Of a stretch of 31,070 nt of DNA, positions 6,478 to 14,057 are shown in pieces. The notes under the pieces are model-generated. The model made no database searches. It was not told the DNA's origin and saw nothing but the letters and a program-made list of their open reading frames with translations. This DNA comes from a virus: positions 1 to 31,070 of the IMG/VR virus record IMGVR_UViG_3300015371_000125. One strand, given 5' to 3'. Position numbers and translations under genes: made by a program. The stretch's first letter is position 1; each line of letters starts with the position of its first letter.

Positions 6478-8088
6478 ATGCCATGGCGCGGCCCGCAGTA
6501 CCCCGGCGAAGCTCCCACCCTGGGTGTCCTGGTCGGGAACTGGATCGAGGAGAACCTCATCATCCCGGACGGGGTTCACTTCGGCGAGCCGTACAAGCTG
6601 ACCGACGAGATGTGGAATCACGTCTTGCACCGGTACCAGCTCCGGCCGACAGCAGTCGAGGCGGACGCTGAGGATGCATTTCTCTACAAGGGATCTCAAC
6701 TCGTCAGGCCTCAGAAGTGGGGCAAGGACCCCTTCATGGCCGCGCTGGACATATTTCACGCTCTCGGCCCCTGTGTGTTCGCTGGATGGGACGCCAATGG
6801 TGACCCAGTGGGCCGTCCCCACCCATCTGCGTGGATCGTCGTCGCCGCAACCGCAGAAGACCAAGTCGACAACACCTGGCGGCCGATCCTGAACATGCTC
6901 CGTGACGGACCGCTTGCTGACACTCCGGGCCTCGACATCGGCGAGACCAGAATCAAGCTCCCCGGAATCGGCTGGATAGATCCAGTCACCAGATCGGCCA
7001 AGGCTCGCCTGGGTGCCCGATATACACACGCCTCGCTGACTGAGACCCATCTGCTCAACGGCGAGGGACCCACTGGCGGTCTGACGTTCGTTCGAGCGAT
7101 CAAGCGCAACGTTGGCGGCATGAATGGGATGTGGATCGAGGGCACCAACCCCTGGGACCCCACCGAGGACAGCGCTGCTCAGAAGACTTATGAGGCCAAG
7201 GCTCGGGATGTCTTTGTCGACTACCGCAGACCTCGGTCCCGGCCGGACCTGGACGATGAAGAGGCGGTGTTAGCCGAGCTCCGCCACGTCTACGGGGATT
7301 CGTTGCGGTCCCGGGGCGGCTGGGTTTCTGAGCGGCGCATCCTCTCCGAGGTGCAGGACCCGGCAACCGGGGAGAGTGAGGCTCGGAGGTACTACCTCCA
7401 GGAGATCACCGCGGGCACCTCCGATGCGATCAACGCCCCACGCTGGCTCTCACTGGCCCGAACCGAGGACCCACTGGTAGCTGGCGAGGAAGTAGCCCTC
7501 GGATTTGACGGCTCGCGGTCTCGCGACGCCACGGCGATATGGATCTGTCGCATTCGTGACGGGCGACTATTCAAAGGCCGCATCTGGGTTCCGGCTGAGT
7601 GCGAGGGCGGCAGGGTCCCGCGGCTCGAGGTCGACGGCGAGATGAATGACATCTTCGGCGTCTATGACGTGAAGTACCTTTTCTATGACCCGTGGATGTG
7701 GCAGGACTACGGAGACGTGTGGTCCGCCCGCTGGCCTGGCCGCGTTGTGGAGTTCGCGACCAACGTCGAGGCCCGCATGGACAAGCTGATCGAGCGCTTC
7801 CAGACGGCATACAAGGCTGGTGAGCTCACCCACGATGGGGATGAGACGCTCACCCAGCACGCCAAGAATGCGGCACTGGCCAAGGGCAAGAAGAAAGCAC
7901 CGCGCGAAGACGACGATCCGGGCAACCCAGCCAGCAAGTACTACCTGAAGCTGGCCAAGAAGCGTCACGGTCTGCTAATCGACGCCTTCGTGGCCGCGCA
8001 TCTTGCGTACGCGGCGCGAGGTCAAGCGGTCGAGGACGGGGCCCTGGAGCCCAAGCGCAAAGTCGAGCTCTGGGGGTTCTACGAGTGA
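6478..8088 (+). CDS. terL: Terminase large subunit
   Basis: A 536-residue ATPase/nuclease that pumps DNA into the prohead. N-terminal ATPase: a Walker A-like RPQKWGKDP at about residues 78-86 and an adenine/coupling region (WIVVAATAEDQVDNTW). C-terminal RNase H-like nuclease: LGFDGSRSRDATAIW near residue 343 supplies the first Asp, FYDPWMWQDYGD near 402 the second acidic site, and LLIDAFVAAHLAYA near 500 the last Asp. Length is normal. The start ATG at 6478 has GGAGGG upstream. The stop overlaps the next small gene (GTGA). Confidence 0.92.
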   Translation: MPWRGPQYPGEAPTLGVLVGNWIEENLIIPDGVHFGEPYKLTDEMWNHVLHRYQLRPTAVEADAEDAFLYKGSQLVRPQKWGKDPFMAALDIFHALGPCVFAGWDANGDPVGRPHPSAWIVVAATAEDQVDNTWRPILNMLRDGPLADTPGLDIGETRIKLPGIGWIDPVTRSAKARLGARYTHASLTETHLLNGEGPTGGLTFVRAIKRNVGGMNGMWIEGTNPWDPTEDSAAQKTYEAKARDVFVDYRRPRSRPDLDDEEAVLAELRHVYGDSLRSRGGWVSERRILSEVQDPATGESEARRYYLQEITAGTSDAINAPRWLSLARTEDPLVAGEEVALGFDGSRSRDATAIWICRIRDGRLFKGRIWVPAECEGGRVPRLEVDGEMNDIFGVYDVKYLFYDPWMWQDYGDVWSARWPGRVVEFATNVEARMDKLIERFQTAYKAGELTHDGDETLTQHAKNAALAKGKKKAPREDDDPGNPASKYYLKLAKKRHGLLIDAFVAAHLAYAARGQAVEDGALEPKRKVELWGFYE

Positions 8089-8261
8089 ATGTGGTAATCG
8101 CTGGAGTGACCTCCGGGATCGGTGCGATACTCACCGTCCTCGCGGCTTTCTTTTTAGCTGGCTGGGCTGCCGCGCTGGGGGCGGCTGGAATCATGTTGCT
8201 CCTGGTGGGCCTCCTCCTGCTCCCGGTCGACCGGCCAGCGCCACCTAGGCGGCGTCCGTGA
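8085..8261 (+). CDS. Small two-helix membrane protein between terminase and portal
   Basis: A 58-residue protein with GTG start overlapping the terminase stop and a stop overlapping the portal start (GTGA at both ends). Two hydrophobic helices, about residues 3-27 (VVIAGVTSGIGAILTVLAAFF) and 28-46 (GAAGIMLLLVGLLLLPV), end in a Pro/Arg tail. Similar tiny membrane proteins occur at this place in some actinophage late operons. Role unknown; an accessory holin-like function is possible. Confidence 0.7.
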   Translation: MNVVIAGVTSGIGAILTVLAAFFLAGWAAALGAAGIMLLLVGLLLLPVDRPAPPRRRP

Positions 8262-9715
8262 ATCTCCTTCAGCGCCTTCGCGGCGGCTCTCGGGCGATGC
8301 CCCCGTATTTTGGTGTGGACACCTATGCAGCGATGGTTAACGACGCCATGGCCGGCTATTACGCCTCTGGCAACCCGCCCATGGAGACGACACTGGGCAA
8401 CCTTGAGGCCGAGCCGATCGAGGACTCGTTTCTCGGCTTCGTGCGCGGTGCCTATAAGGCCAACGGCCCGATTTTTTCGTGCATGGTGGTTCGCCAGCTC
8501 GTCTTTTCTGCGGTCCGCTTCCAGTTCCAGAGATTTCAGAACGGCCGGCCGAGTGAGTTCGTCAACCCGTCGAACCTGAGACTCCTCGAGCGGCCCTGGA
8601 TCGGCGGCACGACGCAGGACCTCCTGGCCCGGATGCTTCAGGACGCCGACACGGCGGGCAATTCGTACTGGACGCTGTGGCGGCCTGACCTTGTGGACAG
8701 CGCCATGGGCGCTCGCGAGGAGCTTGTCCGGCTGCGTCCTGACTGGGTCCAGATCCTGCTGAGGCCCCGCATGGACCCCCGTGGGTATGGCCAGGACGGT
8801 CAGCGCAAACTTGCTCAGCTCGGTTGGGAACGTTTGGGCTATCTCTACACCGAAGGCGGCGCAAGGTCGGGTGCAGATCCGGTTTTTCTACAGCGGGACG
8901 AGGTTGCCCACTTCGCACCGCTGACTGATCCTGAATTCAGCTACCGCGGCATGAGCTGGATCACCCCACTGGTCCGTGAGGTCATGGCCGACAAGCTGAT
9001 GACCGAGCATCAGATGCAGTTCTTCGAGAATGGCGCGACGCCCAACCTCGCGATCATCTATCCGATCGAGGCCTCTTACGACGAGGTCAAGAAGTTCCGG
9101 GATCTGATGCGCGCCGAGCACGAGGGCGTGGAGAACGCCTATAAGGACCTTCACATCGGCCAAGGCGCTGACGTGCGACCCGTGGGCGCGGATTTGCGGC
9201 AAATTGAGTTCGAGACCGTCCGGGCGCAAGGTGAGACCCGTATCGCCATGGCCGCCCGGGTTCCTCCGATCATCGCCGGCATGTCCAAGGGTCTTGACTC
9301 TGCCACCTATAGCAACTACGGCCAGGCTCGCCGCGCGTTCGCCGACCTGACCATGCACCCCATGTGGGGCAATGCCTCCGGCTCGATGGAGACGATTCTG
9401 CCGCCGCCCAACTTCGCCACACGGCTCTGGTACGACGCGCGGGATGTGCCTTTCCTTCGCGAGGACAGCAAGGACGCCGCGGAGGTCCAGGCAGCCCAGG
9501 CTCAGACAATTGCAACCCTTACACGCGAGGGCTTCACCCCGGAGAGTGTCGTCAATGCCGTCCTGTCGGGCGACTACGGACTCCTGAAGCACACCGGACG
9601 CGTCTCGGTTCAGCTCTACGCGGCAGACGGCTCGGACGCCGAGGCGCCACCCAAGCCCAAGGCACTCCCAGCACCCAAGGAGGACCAAGGTGACACAGGC
9701 GCTTTTGCAGCGTAA
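8258..9715 (+). CDS. Portal protein (HK97-like)
   Basis: A 485-residue protein forming the dodecameric DNA entry ring. Typical features: SFLGFVRGAYKANGPIFSCMVVRQLVFS near the start, LLARMLQDADTAGNSYW, a DEVAHFAPLTDPEFSYRGMSWI segment, LMTEHQMQFFENGATPNLAI and the long C-terminal GMSKGLDSATYSNYGQARRAFADLTMHPMW region. Length is as expected. The disordered C-terminus (PPKPKALPAPKEDQGDTG) overlaps the start of the protease gene by 26 bases. Confidence 0.92.
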   Translation: MNLLQRLRGGSRAMPPYFGVDTYAAMVNDAMAGYYASGNPPMETTLGNLEAEPIEDSFLGFVRGAYKANGPIFSCMVVRQLVFSAVRFQFQRFQNGRPSEFVNPSNLRLLERPWIGGTTQDLLARMLQDADTAGNSYWTLWRPDLVDSAMGAREELVRLRPDWVQILLRPRMDPRGYGQDGQRKLAQLGWERLGYLYTEGGARSGADPVFLQRDEVAHFAPLTDPEFSYRGMSWITPLVREVMADKLMTEHQMQFFENGATPNLAIIYPIEASYDEVKKFRDLMRAEHEGVENAYKDLHIGQGADVRPVGADLRQIEFETVRAQGETRIAMAARVPPIIAGMSKGLDSATYSNYGQARRAFADLTMHPMWGNASGSMETILPPPNFATRLWYDARDVPFLREDSKDAAEVQAAQAQTIATLTREGFTPESVVNAVLSGDYGLLKHTGRVSVQLYAADGSDAEAPPKPKALPAPKEDQGDTGAFAA

Positions 9716-10652
9716 GGCCTCGGCGGTCGAGCGAGCTGGCCTCAGCGGGGCCGCTCAGTTCAAGACACGCGCCGAAGGTGAGGGCACTGGCGACGGCCTC
9801 ACCCTCAGCGGGGTCGCGGCGGTTTTCAACAAGCCCACGATTATCAACTCCTGGGAGGGCCACTTCCGCGAGCAACTGGCTAACGGCTCATGGCGGAAGA
9901 CCCTCCGCGAGATGACTCCGGTGATGCAGTTCGATCACGGCGAGCACGCCTCCATCGGCAGCCTTCCGATCGGCTATTACACCAGGACTGCTGAGGAGAA
10001 TGACGGCGTCGCGGTCGAAGGCCGGCTATTCAAGGCCCCCATCTTTGAGCCAGTCCGCGAAGGTATCGCGGCTCAGGCGATCCGCGGGATGTCCTTCCGC
10101 TTTGAGGTGATCCGCGACAAGTGGGTGACCCCGGACGGCAAGGTCCTCCGGGACAACGAGGAGATCCTTCGCGCGATCTACACGACCCCCATTGACGCTG
10201 ATGAGGGCGAGCTCATGACTCGCACCATCCAGGAGGTCCGGGTCCCCGAGATGGGCCCCGTCGTCTTTCCCGCATACGCAGAGACTTCGGTCGATGTGCG
10301 TTCCCGAGCGGTCGTAATCGACCTCGGTGGAACCCGAGAGGCCCAGATTTCCCAGCTCAAGCGAGCGCAAGACCAGCTCGCCGAGATGATCAAGCAACTA
10401 GACGCCAAAGAGAGGGCCGCCCCCGAGCCGCGAGCAGGGCACTCGACAGAGGTCGAGCCGCCTGAGGAGCACTCGGAGGATGAGGTCGACTCTGAGGAGG
10501 CAGAACCCGAGCCGCGAGTAGAGCACTCAGCCCCCGAGGCTGAGCCGCCCGAGGAGCACTCGGCCGAGCGCCAAACAACCGACATATTCGACGAGGCCCG
10601 TGCGCGCATACAGGCACGCATGGCCAAAATCAGAAAGGAAACACCCCTGTGA
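9690..10652 (+). CDS. Prohead protease (HK97 family, S78)
   Basis: A 320-residue protein with GTG start and AAGGAGG upstream. The protease domain spans about residues 25-200, with LSGVAAVFNKPT, then MQFDHGEHASIGSLPIG (likely His83) and IRGMSFRF (likely Ser135), the usual S78 catalytic pair. It cleaves the scaffold (delta) domain of the capsid protein during head maturation. After a coiled coil (LKRAQDQLAEMIKQLDAKE), residues about 255-300 form a very acidic tail containing two similar blocks (PEPRAGHS...EPPEEHS and PEPRVEHS...EPPEEHS). The tail may act as scaffold; that is inference. The stop overlaps the capsid start. Confidence 0.9.
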   Translation: MTQALLQRKASAVERAGLSGAAQFKTRAEGEGTGDGLTLSGVAAVFNKPTIINSWEGHFREQLANGSWRKTLREMTPVMQFDHGEHASIGSLPIGYYTRTAEENDGVAVEGRLFKAPIFEPVREGIAAQAIRGMSFRFEVIRDKWVTPDGKVLRDNEEILRAIYTTPIDADEGELMTRTIQEVRVPEMGPVVFPAYAETSVDVRSRAVVIDLGGTREAQISQLKRAQDQLAEMIKQLDAKERAAPEPRAGHSTEVEPPEEHSEDEVDSEEAEPEPRVEHSAPEAEPPEEHSAERQTTDIFDEARARIQARMAKIRKETPL

Positions 10653-12289
10653 GCTCATTTCACAAGGGACCGCAGCCGCTCATCGTGAACGGCTCCCCGG
10701 TCATGTTTCGCGGGCGCCCGGTTTTTGAAATCGCTGGCGGGTCCGTAGACACAGAAGAGCGCGGTGCTGAGGAATTCACTCACCCCGAGTGCCTCAACCG
10801 GCTCGACGAGATCACCCAGGAGGTCGAACGCCTCTATAACAAGGAAGCCCGTACATCCCAGGACGAGGTTTATCTTCGTCAGTTGGATGCCGAATTCAAC
10901 AGCGTCGACGCTCGCCGCGCGAAGCTGGAGGCAGAGGCCACCAAGAAGCGGATGGAGTCTCGCATGGAGCAGACTCGCAAGCAGGTTGGCGACTTCATCC
11001 GTGGCCACGCCTCGGCCCTCAAAGCCGAAGGTGGCGCTACGGGTTCCAGCGGCAGCATGGACGCCTACGACCGGGACGCGATCCTGGAGCCGGACTCCAT
11101 TGAGTCCAAGCGGTTCCGCAATCCATGGAACATCACCGAGATGCGGGTCTTCAACCGCAGCGCTGAGGCTGTAGCCCAGGAGTTCCGCGCACGCGCATTG
11201 TCGGCCGTCGAGAAGATGCAGGGCGCTAACGACAAGATCCGCGCCGCCGGCACCAAGATCATCGAAGAGCACGACGACGCTGACGGCAACCTGTCCCAGC
11301 TCGTGCTCGCCATCTCCTCACCGGAGTACTACCGGGCATGGTCCAAGCTGGCCAAGGACCCGAAGATGGCGGAGCTTGAGAAGGATGAGAAGCAAGCCCT
11401 CTCCCGTGCGCAGCAACTGCATCGCGCAATGAGCCTGACCGACGCCGCTGGCGGTTATCTGGTGCCTTTCCAGCTCGATCCGACCGTGATCTTGACCTCT
11501 GACGGCTCGTACAACCAGATCCGCCAGATCGCTCGTCAGGTCGTGGCTACCGGTGACGTGTGGAATGGTGTGAGCGCTGGTGCGGTGAGCTGGTCCTTCG
11601 ACGCGGAAGCGGCTGAAGTCTCAGACGACAGCCCGACCTTCGCTGGCCCAGCCATCACCATCCGGACCGCCCGCGGCTTTGTGCCGATCTCGCTCGAGGC
11701 TCGGATGGATGCGGCCAATGTGACCCAAGAGGTCGGCCGTCTCCTGGCGCAGGGCAAGGACGACCTGGAGGCCGTTAAGTTCGCCACCGGCTCGGCCACT
11801 GATGACCCGATCGGCATCGTGACCGCCCTGGCGGCGTCCTCGCCTTCGGTCATCGTGTCTTCCACCACGGCGGACACTTGGGCGTTCAATGACATCTATA
11901 AGCTCCAGAACGCCCTGCCGGAGCGCTACCAGAGCCGCGCCGCTTGGCTGGCCAACCGCGCTATCTACAACCTGGCCAAGCAGACCGCACCGTCGACCAC
12001 GGTGTGGAATGACCCAGGCAATGGCGCACCGAGGGAGCTCCTGGACGCTCCGCGGTACACAGCCGAAGCGATGGACGGAACGGTTACCGGATCAACGACT
12101 AACTACGTCCTGATCTATGGCGACTTCTCCAACTACGTGATCGCGGACCGGATCGGCATGACCGTCGATTTCATCCCTCACCTGTTCGGCTCCAACCGGC
12201 GCCCGACTGGGCAGTCCGGCTGGTTCGCCTACTACCGCGTAGGGGCGGATTCGGTGAACGATGCCGGTTTCCGCATGCTGGACCTGTAG
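10649..12289 (+). CDS. Major capsid protein (HK97 fold)
   Basis: A 546-residue protein, GTG start in a GTGA overlap with the protease. Residues about 45-240 are a charged, helical, coiled-coil delta-like scaffold region (HPECLNRLDEITQEVERLYNKE). The capsid core follows: SLTDAAGGYLVPFQLDPTVILTSDGSYNQIRQIARQV, ISLEARMDA, LLAQGKDDLEAVKFATGSATDDPIGIV, AAWLANRAIYNLAKQ and the terminal GWFAYYRVGADSVNDAGFRMLDL, all characteristic of the HK97 phage capsid family. A separate scaffold gene is absent, consistent with an internal scaffold removed by the protease. Confidence 0.95.
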   Translation: MSSFHKGPQPLIVNGSPVMFRGRPVFEIAGGSVDTEERGAEEFTHPECLNRLDEITQEVERLYNKEARTSQDEVYLRQLDAEFNSVDARRAKLEAEATKKRMESRMEQTRKQVGDFIRGHASALKAEGGATGSSGSMDAYDRDAILEPDSIESKRFRNPWNITEMRVFNRSAEAVAQEFRARALSAVEKMQGANDKIRAAGTKIIEEHDDADGNLSQLVLAISSPEYYRAWSKLAKDPKMAELEKDEKQALSRAQQLHRAMSLTDAAGGYLVPFQLDPTVILTSDGSYNQIRQIARQVVATGDVWNGVSAGAVSWSFDAEAAEVSDDSPTFAGPAITIRTARGFVPISLEARMDAANVTQEVGRLLAQGKDDLEAVKFATGSATDDPIGIVTALAASSPSVIVSSTTADTWAFNDIYKLQNALPERYQSRAAWLANRAIYNLAKQTAPSTTVWNDPGNGAPRELLDAPRYTAEAMDGTVTGSTTNYVLIYGDFSNYVIADRIGMTVDFIPHLFGSNRRPTGQSGWFAYYRVGADSVNDAGFRMLDL

Positions 12290-12314
12290 CCATACACACC
12301 TACCCGTGTAGGGT
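12287..12314 (+). promoter_or_regulatory. Promoter-like element with dyad operator (copy C)
   Basis: Directly at the capsid stop codon: TAGCCA at 12287-12292, a 16-nt spacer and TAGGGT at 12309-12314. The spacer carries the dyad TACACACCTACCCGTGTA (12293-12310), the same motif and orientation relative to the -10 as copies A and B. It could re-initiate transcription for the downstream head gene. The -35 is weaker than in the other two copies. Confidence 0.5.
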
Positions 12315-12320
12315 GAGACG

Positions 12321-12386
12321 TGGGGCCCGGAGAGACACCCAAGTCCGGTGGGACATCCTGGTCATCAGTCCGGAAACCGGGCCCCG
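12321..12386 (+). ncRNA. Structured leader RNA upstream of post-capsid gene
   Basis: A perfect 9-bp inverted repeat, GGGGCCCGG (12322-12330) and CCGGGCCCC (12377-12385), encloses a 46-nt interior. Inside, TCCGG and CCGGA can pair, and CCGGAAACCGG forms an alternative small hairpin with the outer stem. It ends about 28 nt before the next ATG, after which AAGGAG serves as ribosome site. This may be a stabilising leader, an attenuator or a regulatory element; no known riboswitch class recognised. Confidence 0.45.
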
Positions 12387-12413
12387 CAACACAATCGGAT
12401 TTAAGGAGATCAC

Positions 12414-12956
12414 ATGGCCAACCAGGGCTCAGGACTCATGCGAGTCAAGGAGGGCGGCGGGTTCGCAGTCTTCAACCAGGACGGCATCCCACGGGCCTAT
12501 GCAAGTGGCCAGTTGGTCCTCCCCGATGACCCCATCGTCAGGTCACATGGCCACATGTTGGAGCCTGCCGAGACGGGTATCGAGCAGGCAACAGCCTCTC
12601 CGGGGGAACGGCGCCGCCTCCGGCTCCCAAAAGGCAACACAGTTAAGGGCGCTACCGAGGCCAACCCCAACGGAAGGAATCAGTCAGTGGCACCACACGC
12701 GCTCGATCCGAGCGACCCAGCAAGCCCAGCATCCACATTCGCCACAGCTCAGCCCGCCGCGGGCGTCGTAGCTGACGACGTACCCGATGAGCAGAACCCA
12801 GCCGGCGGCCCGAAGGCCTCTGACGCTGGCAACATCGGCGGCGTGGACGAGGAGAAGGTCCCGACCAGCCAGGGCAAGGATGCTCCGGGATCTGGCCAGA
12901 CCCCTCAGGAGGGCGCCAAGAAGGCCCAGGCCGAGCAGAGCAAGGGCGACAAGTAA
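12414..12956 (+). CDS. Post-capsid head-associated protein, function unknown
   Basis: A 180-residue protein (MANQGSGLMRVKEGGGFAVFNQDGIPRAYASGQLVLPDDPIV...). The N-terminal 70 residues look folded, with GGGFAVFNQDGIPRAYASG resembling short proteins encoded right after the capsid gene in many actinophages. The rest is low-complexity, rich in Ala, Pro, Gly, Gln and Lys, ending AEQSKGDK. AAGGAG lies upstream of the ATG. A head decoration or capsid-stabilising role is plausible from position. A promoter-like element and structured leader precede it. Confidence 0.7.
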   Translation: MANQGSGLMRVKEGGGFAVFNQDGIPRAYASGQLVLPDDPIVRSHGHMLEPAETGIEQATASPGERRRLRLPKGNTVKGATEANPNGRNQSVAPHALDPSDPASPASTFATAQPAAGVVADDVPDEQNPAGGPKASDAGNIGGVDEEKVPTSQGKDAPGSGQTPQEGAKKAQAEQSKGDK

Positions 12957-12966
12957 CATCACGACA

Positions 12967-13005
12967 GGAGCCCTCCTGAGTTTGTCACGATCCTCGGAGG
13001 GCTCC
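12967..13005 (+). terminator. Strong hairpin after post-capsid gene, likely terminator or processing site
   Basis: GGAGCCCTCC (12967-12976) pairs perfectly with GGAGGGCTCC (12996-13005) around a 19-nt loop, 11 bp after the stop codon. No U-tract follows, so in a high-GC host it may act as a U-less terminator or as an mRNA 3' stabiliser for the abundant capsid message. Confidence 0.55.
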
Positions 13006-13013
13006 ACCACATA

Positions 13014-13051
13014 GGCAGGCCCCTCGGAAACACGACCCCCGAGGGGCCGCC
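13014..13051 (+). terminator. Second strong hairpin, 13 bp with one bulge
   Basis: GGC-A-GGCCCCTCGG (13014-13027) pairs with CCGAGGGGCC-GCC (13039-13051), 11-nt loop, A17 bulged. It follows the first hairpin by eight bases, forming a tandem pair. No U-tract follows. Tandem GC hairpins of this kind often end highly expressed transcripts. Confidence 0.5.
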
Positions 13052-13151
13052 TGTGCTAGATTTCTAGGCCTCGGGTAGCTCCCGAGTAAGGCCCCTGTCG
13101 GCCTGATGACAGGCGAGATCCCAATCGCAACTGGGCGCGTATGATACGGCA

Positions 13152-13252
13152 GCGAGACGGCCGGTCGTGGGTGACAAGCGGCTCTCAGGTACCGGGGCCT
13201 AATCCCACAGCAACCCCCGGAGGACCGCGCGGAAACCTGGGGGTTTTGCTTT
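13152..13252 (+). ncRNA. Candidate small RNA with pseudoknot and terminator
   Basis: A TATGAT box at 13140-13145 could start an RNA near 13152, and an intrinsic terminator ends at about 13252. Between them CCGGT (13161-13165) can pair with ACCGG (13191-13195), and GTGGG (13167-13171) with CCCAC (13204-13208), a crossing arrangement that makes an H-type pseudoknot. No good -35 is seen. It could equally be the leader of the downstream HNH gene. Entirely a structural prediction by eye. Confidence 0.35.
13212..13252 (+). terminator. Intrinsic terminator before HNH gene
   Basis: AACCCCC (13212-13218) and GGGGGTT (13239-13245), extended inside by AGG/CCT across a GG bulge, are followed by TTTTGCTTT. 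This is the most canonical intrinsic terminator on the + strand in the head region. Genes downstream must be reached by read-through or by another promoter. Confidence 0.65.
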
Positions 13253-13267
13253 CCCCGGGGGGATCTG

Positions 13268-13582
13268 ATGGCCCGCGACAATAAGGGCTTTGTCTGCCAC
13301 AGCCACACGACGAAGGTCTCTTATGAGATCCACCACGTCTGGCCCAAGGAGTACCACGGGCCCGACACCAAGGCGAACAAGGTCAAGATCTGCTGTAACG
13401 CCCATTCGGACATCCATTACTTGCTGGAGCGGATGTTAGGCGGAAAGCTGTATGACCTAAGAGAGTTCGGCCCCCAGGTCCGCCAGCTCGCCCAGAGTGG
13501 CTATGAGCAGGTAGTCGCCTACGCCGATAGTCTGGCTAGCCAGATGGAAGACAGGAGGTCTGATGCGTCCAGATCTCCCTGA
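13268..13582 (+). CDS. HNH nuclease-like small protein after capsid genes
   Basis: A 104-residue protein (MARDNKGFVCHSHTTKVS...). The core YEIHHVWPKEYHGPDTKANKVKICC-type region, split as EIHHVWPKEYHG, then ANKVKICCNAH and SDIHYLL, has the His-His, Asn and final His spacing of an HNH beta-beta-alpha metal fold. The zinc CxxC pairs of the longer HNH proteins are absent. Start ATG has GGGGGGA upstream. It overlaps the next gene by 20 bases. It may be a packaging helper or a free-standing homing nuclease; a structural role with a lost nuclease activity cannot be excluded. Confidence 0.65.
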   Translation: MARDNKGFVCHSHTTKVSYEIHHVWPKEYHGPDTKANKVKICCNAHSDIHYLLERMLGGKLYDLREFGPQVRQLAQSGYEQVVAYADSLASQMEDRRSDASRSP

Positions 13583-14057
13583 ACTCCTCACCGGAGTCCC
13601 GCTCTCCGGCTTTGAGCCCCAAGATGTCCGCGAGGCCAGCGAGGCGATCCGCTCTTATTGCGGTTGGCACATTGCGCCGGCTATTAGCGACACAGTGACT
13701 CTTCGTATCGAGCGTGGCCGCGGGACTGTCATCCTCCCTACTCTTCAGCTCAACTCCATCACCTCGGTCACCGTGGACGGCACGCTATGGTCCGCGAGTG
13801 ATTACGAGGCCTATCTGGGCCGTACGGCCCGCATTGACTTGGGCCGCGGTGTCCTGGCGCGGCGTGTGGTGGTCGTTTTCAATCACGGCTTTACCGAGGC
13901 CCCGGGCGATGTGATCCGCGTCGTCAAGAGCCTTGCCCGCAGTGGTGCGACGGGCTCGAGCGTGCGCGTGGGCTCGGTACAGATCAGCTCCTCGACCAGC
14001 ACGGTCTCGGCCAGTCTGACTAGCCTGAGGCCCTACCAACTCCCGGCGGTTGCCTAA
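13563..14057 (+). CDS. Head-tail connector (adaptor) protein
   Basis: A 164-residue protein with an excellent ribosome site (AGGAGGTCTG) before the ATG. Helical N-terminus (DVREASEAIRSYCGWHIAP), then beta segments (TVTLRIERGRGTVILPTLQLNSITSVTVDGTLWSASDY) and VVVVFNHGFTEAPGDVIRVVKSLA. This layout fits the Gp6/Gp15-type adaptor proteins that sit under the portal ring. Position right after capsid and before the stopper agrees. TAATG overlap with the next gene. Confidence 0.8.
   Translation: MRPDLPELLTGVPLSGFEPQDVREASEAIRSYCGWHIAPAISDTVTLRIERGRGTVILPTLQLNSITSVTVDGTLWSASDYEAYLGRTARIDLGRGVLARRVVVVFNHGFTEAPGDVIRVVKSLARSGATGSSVRVGSVQISSSTSTVSASLTSLRPYQLPAVA

Larger units (their letters stand above)
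12957..13267 (+). other. Hairpin-rich non-coding region, about 310 nt
   Basis: No convincing protein gene in any frame. In order: a perfect 10-bp hairpin (12967-13005), a 13-bp hairpin with one bulge (13014-13051), CTCGGG/CCCGAG nested in GGCC/GGCC (13067-13093), CCTGTC/GACAGG (13094-13113), CCCA/TGGG (13120-13135), a TATGAT -10-like box (13140-13145), a possible pseudoknot (13161-13208) and an intrinsic terminator (13212-13252). The first hairpin probably attenuates or ends capsid-region transcripts. Confidence 0.6.

Noticed and set aside
13094-13113. CTGATGA within the non-coding region as a possible hammerhead ribozyme core
   Set aside because: No GAAA with matching stems II and III follows; the bases are better explained as the loop of a CCTGTC/GACAGG hairpin.
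13060-13210. tRNA or tmRNA in the structured region
   Set aside because: No T-loop GTTCGANTC element, acceptor stem or CCA-like end could be fitted.
12957-13267. Group I intron remnant associated with the downstream HNH gene
   Set aside because: Neither neighbouring gene is interrupted, and I could not identify a P7/P3 core.
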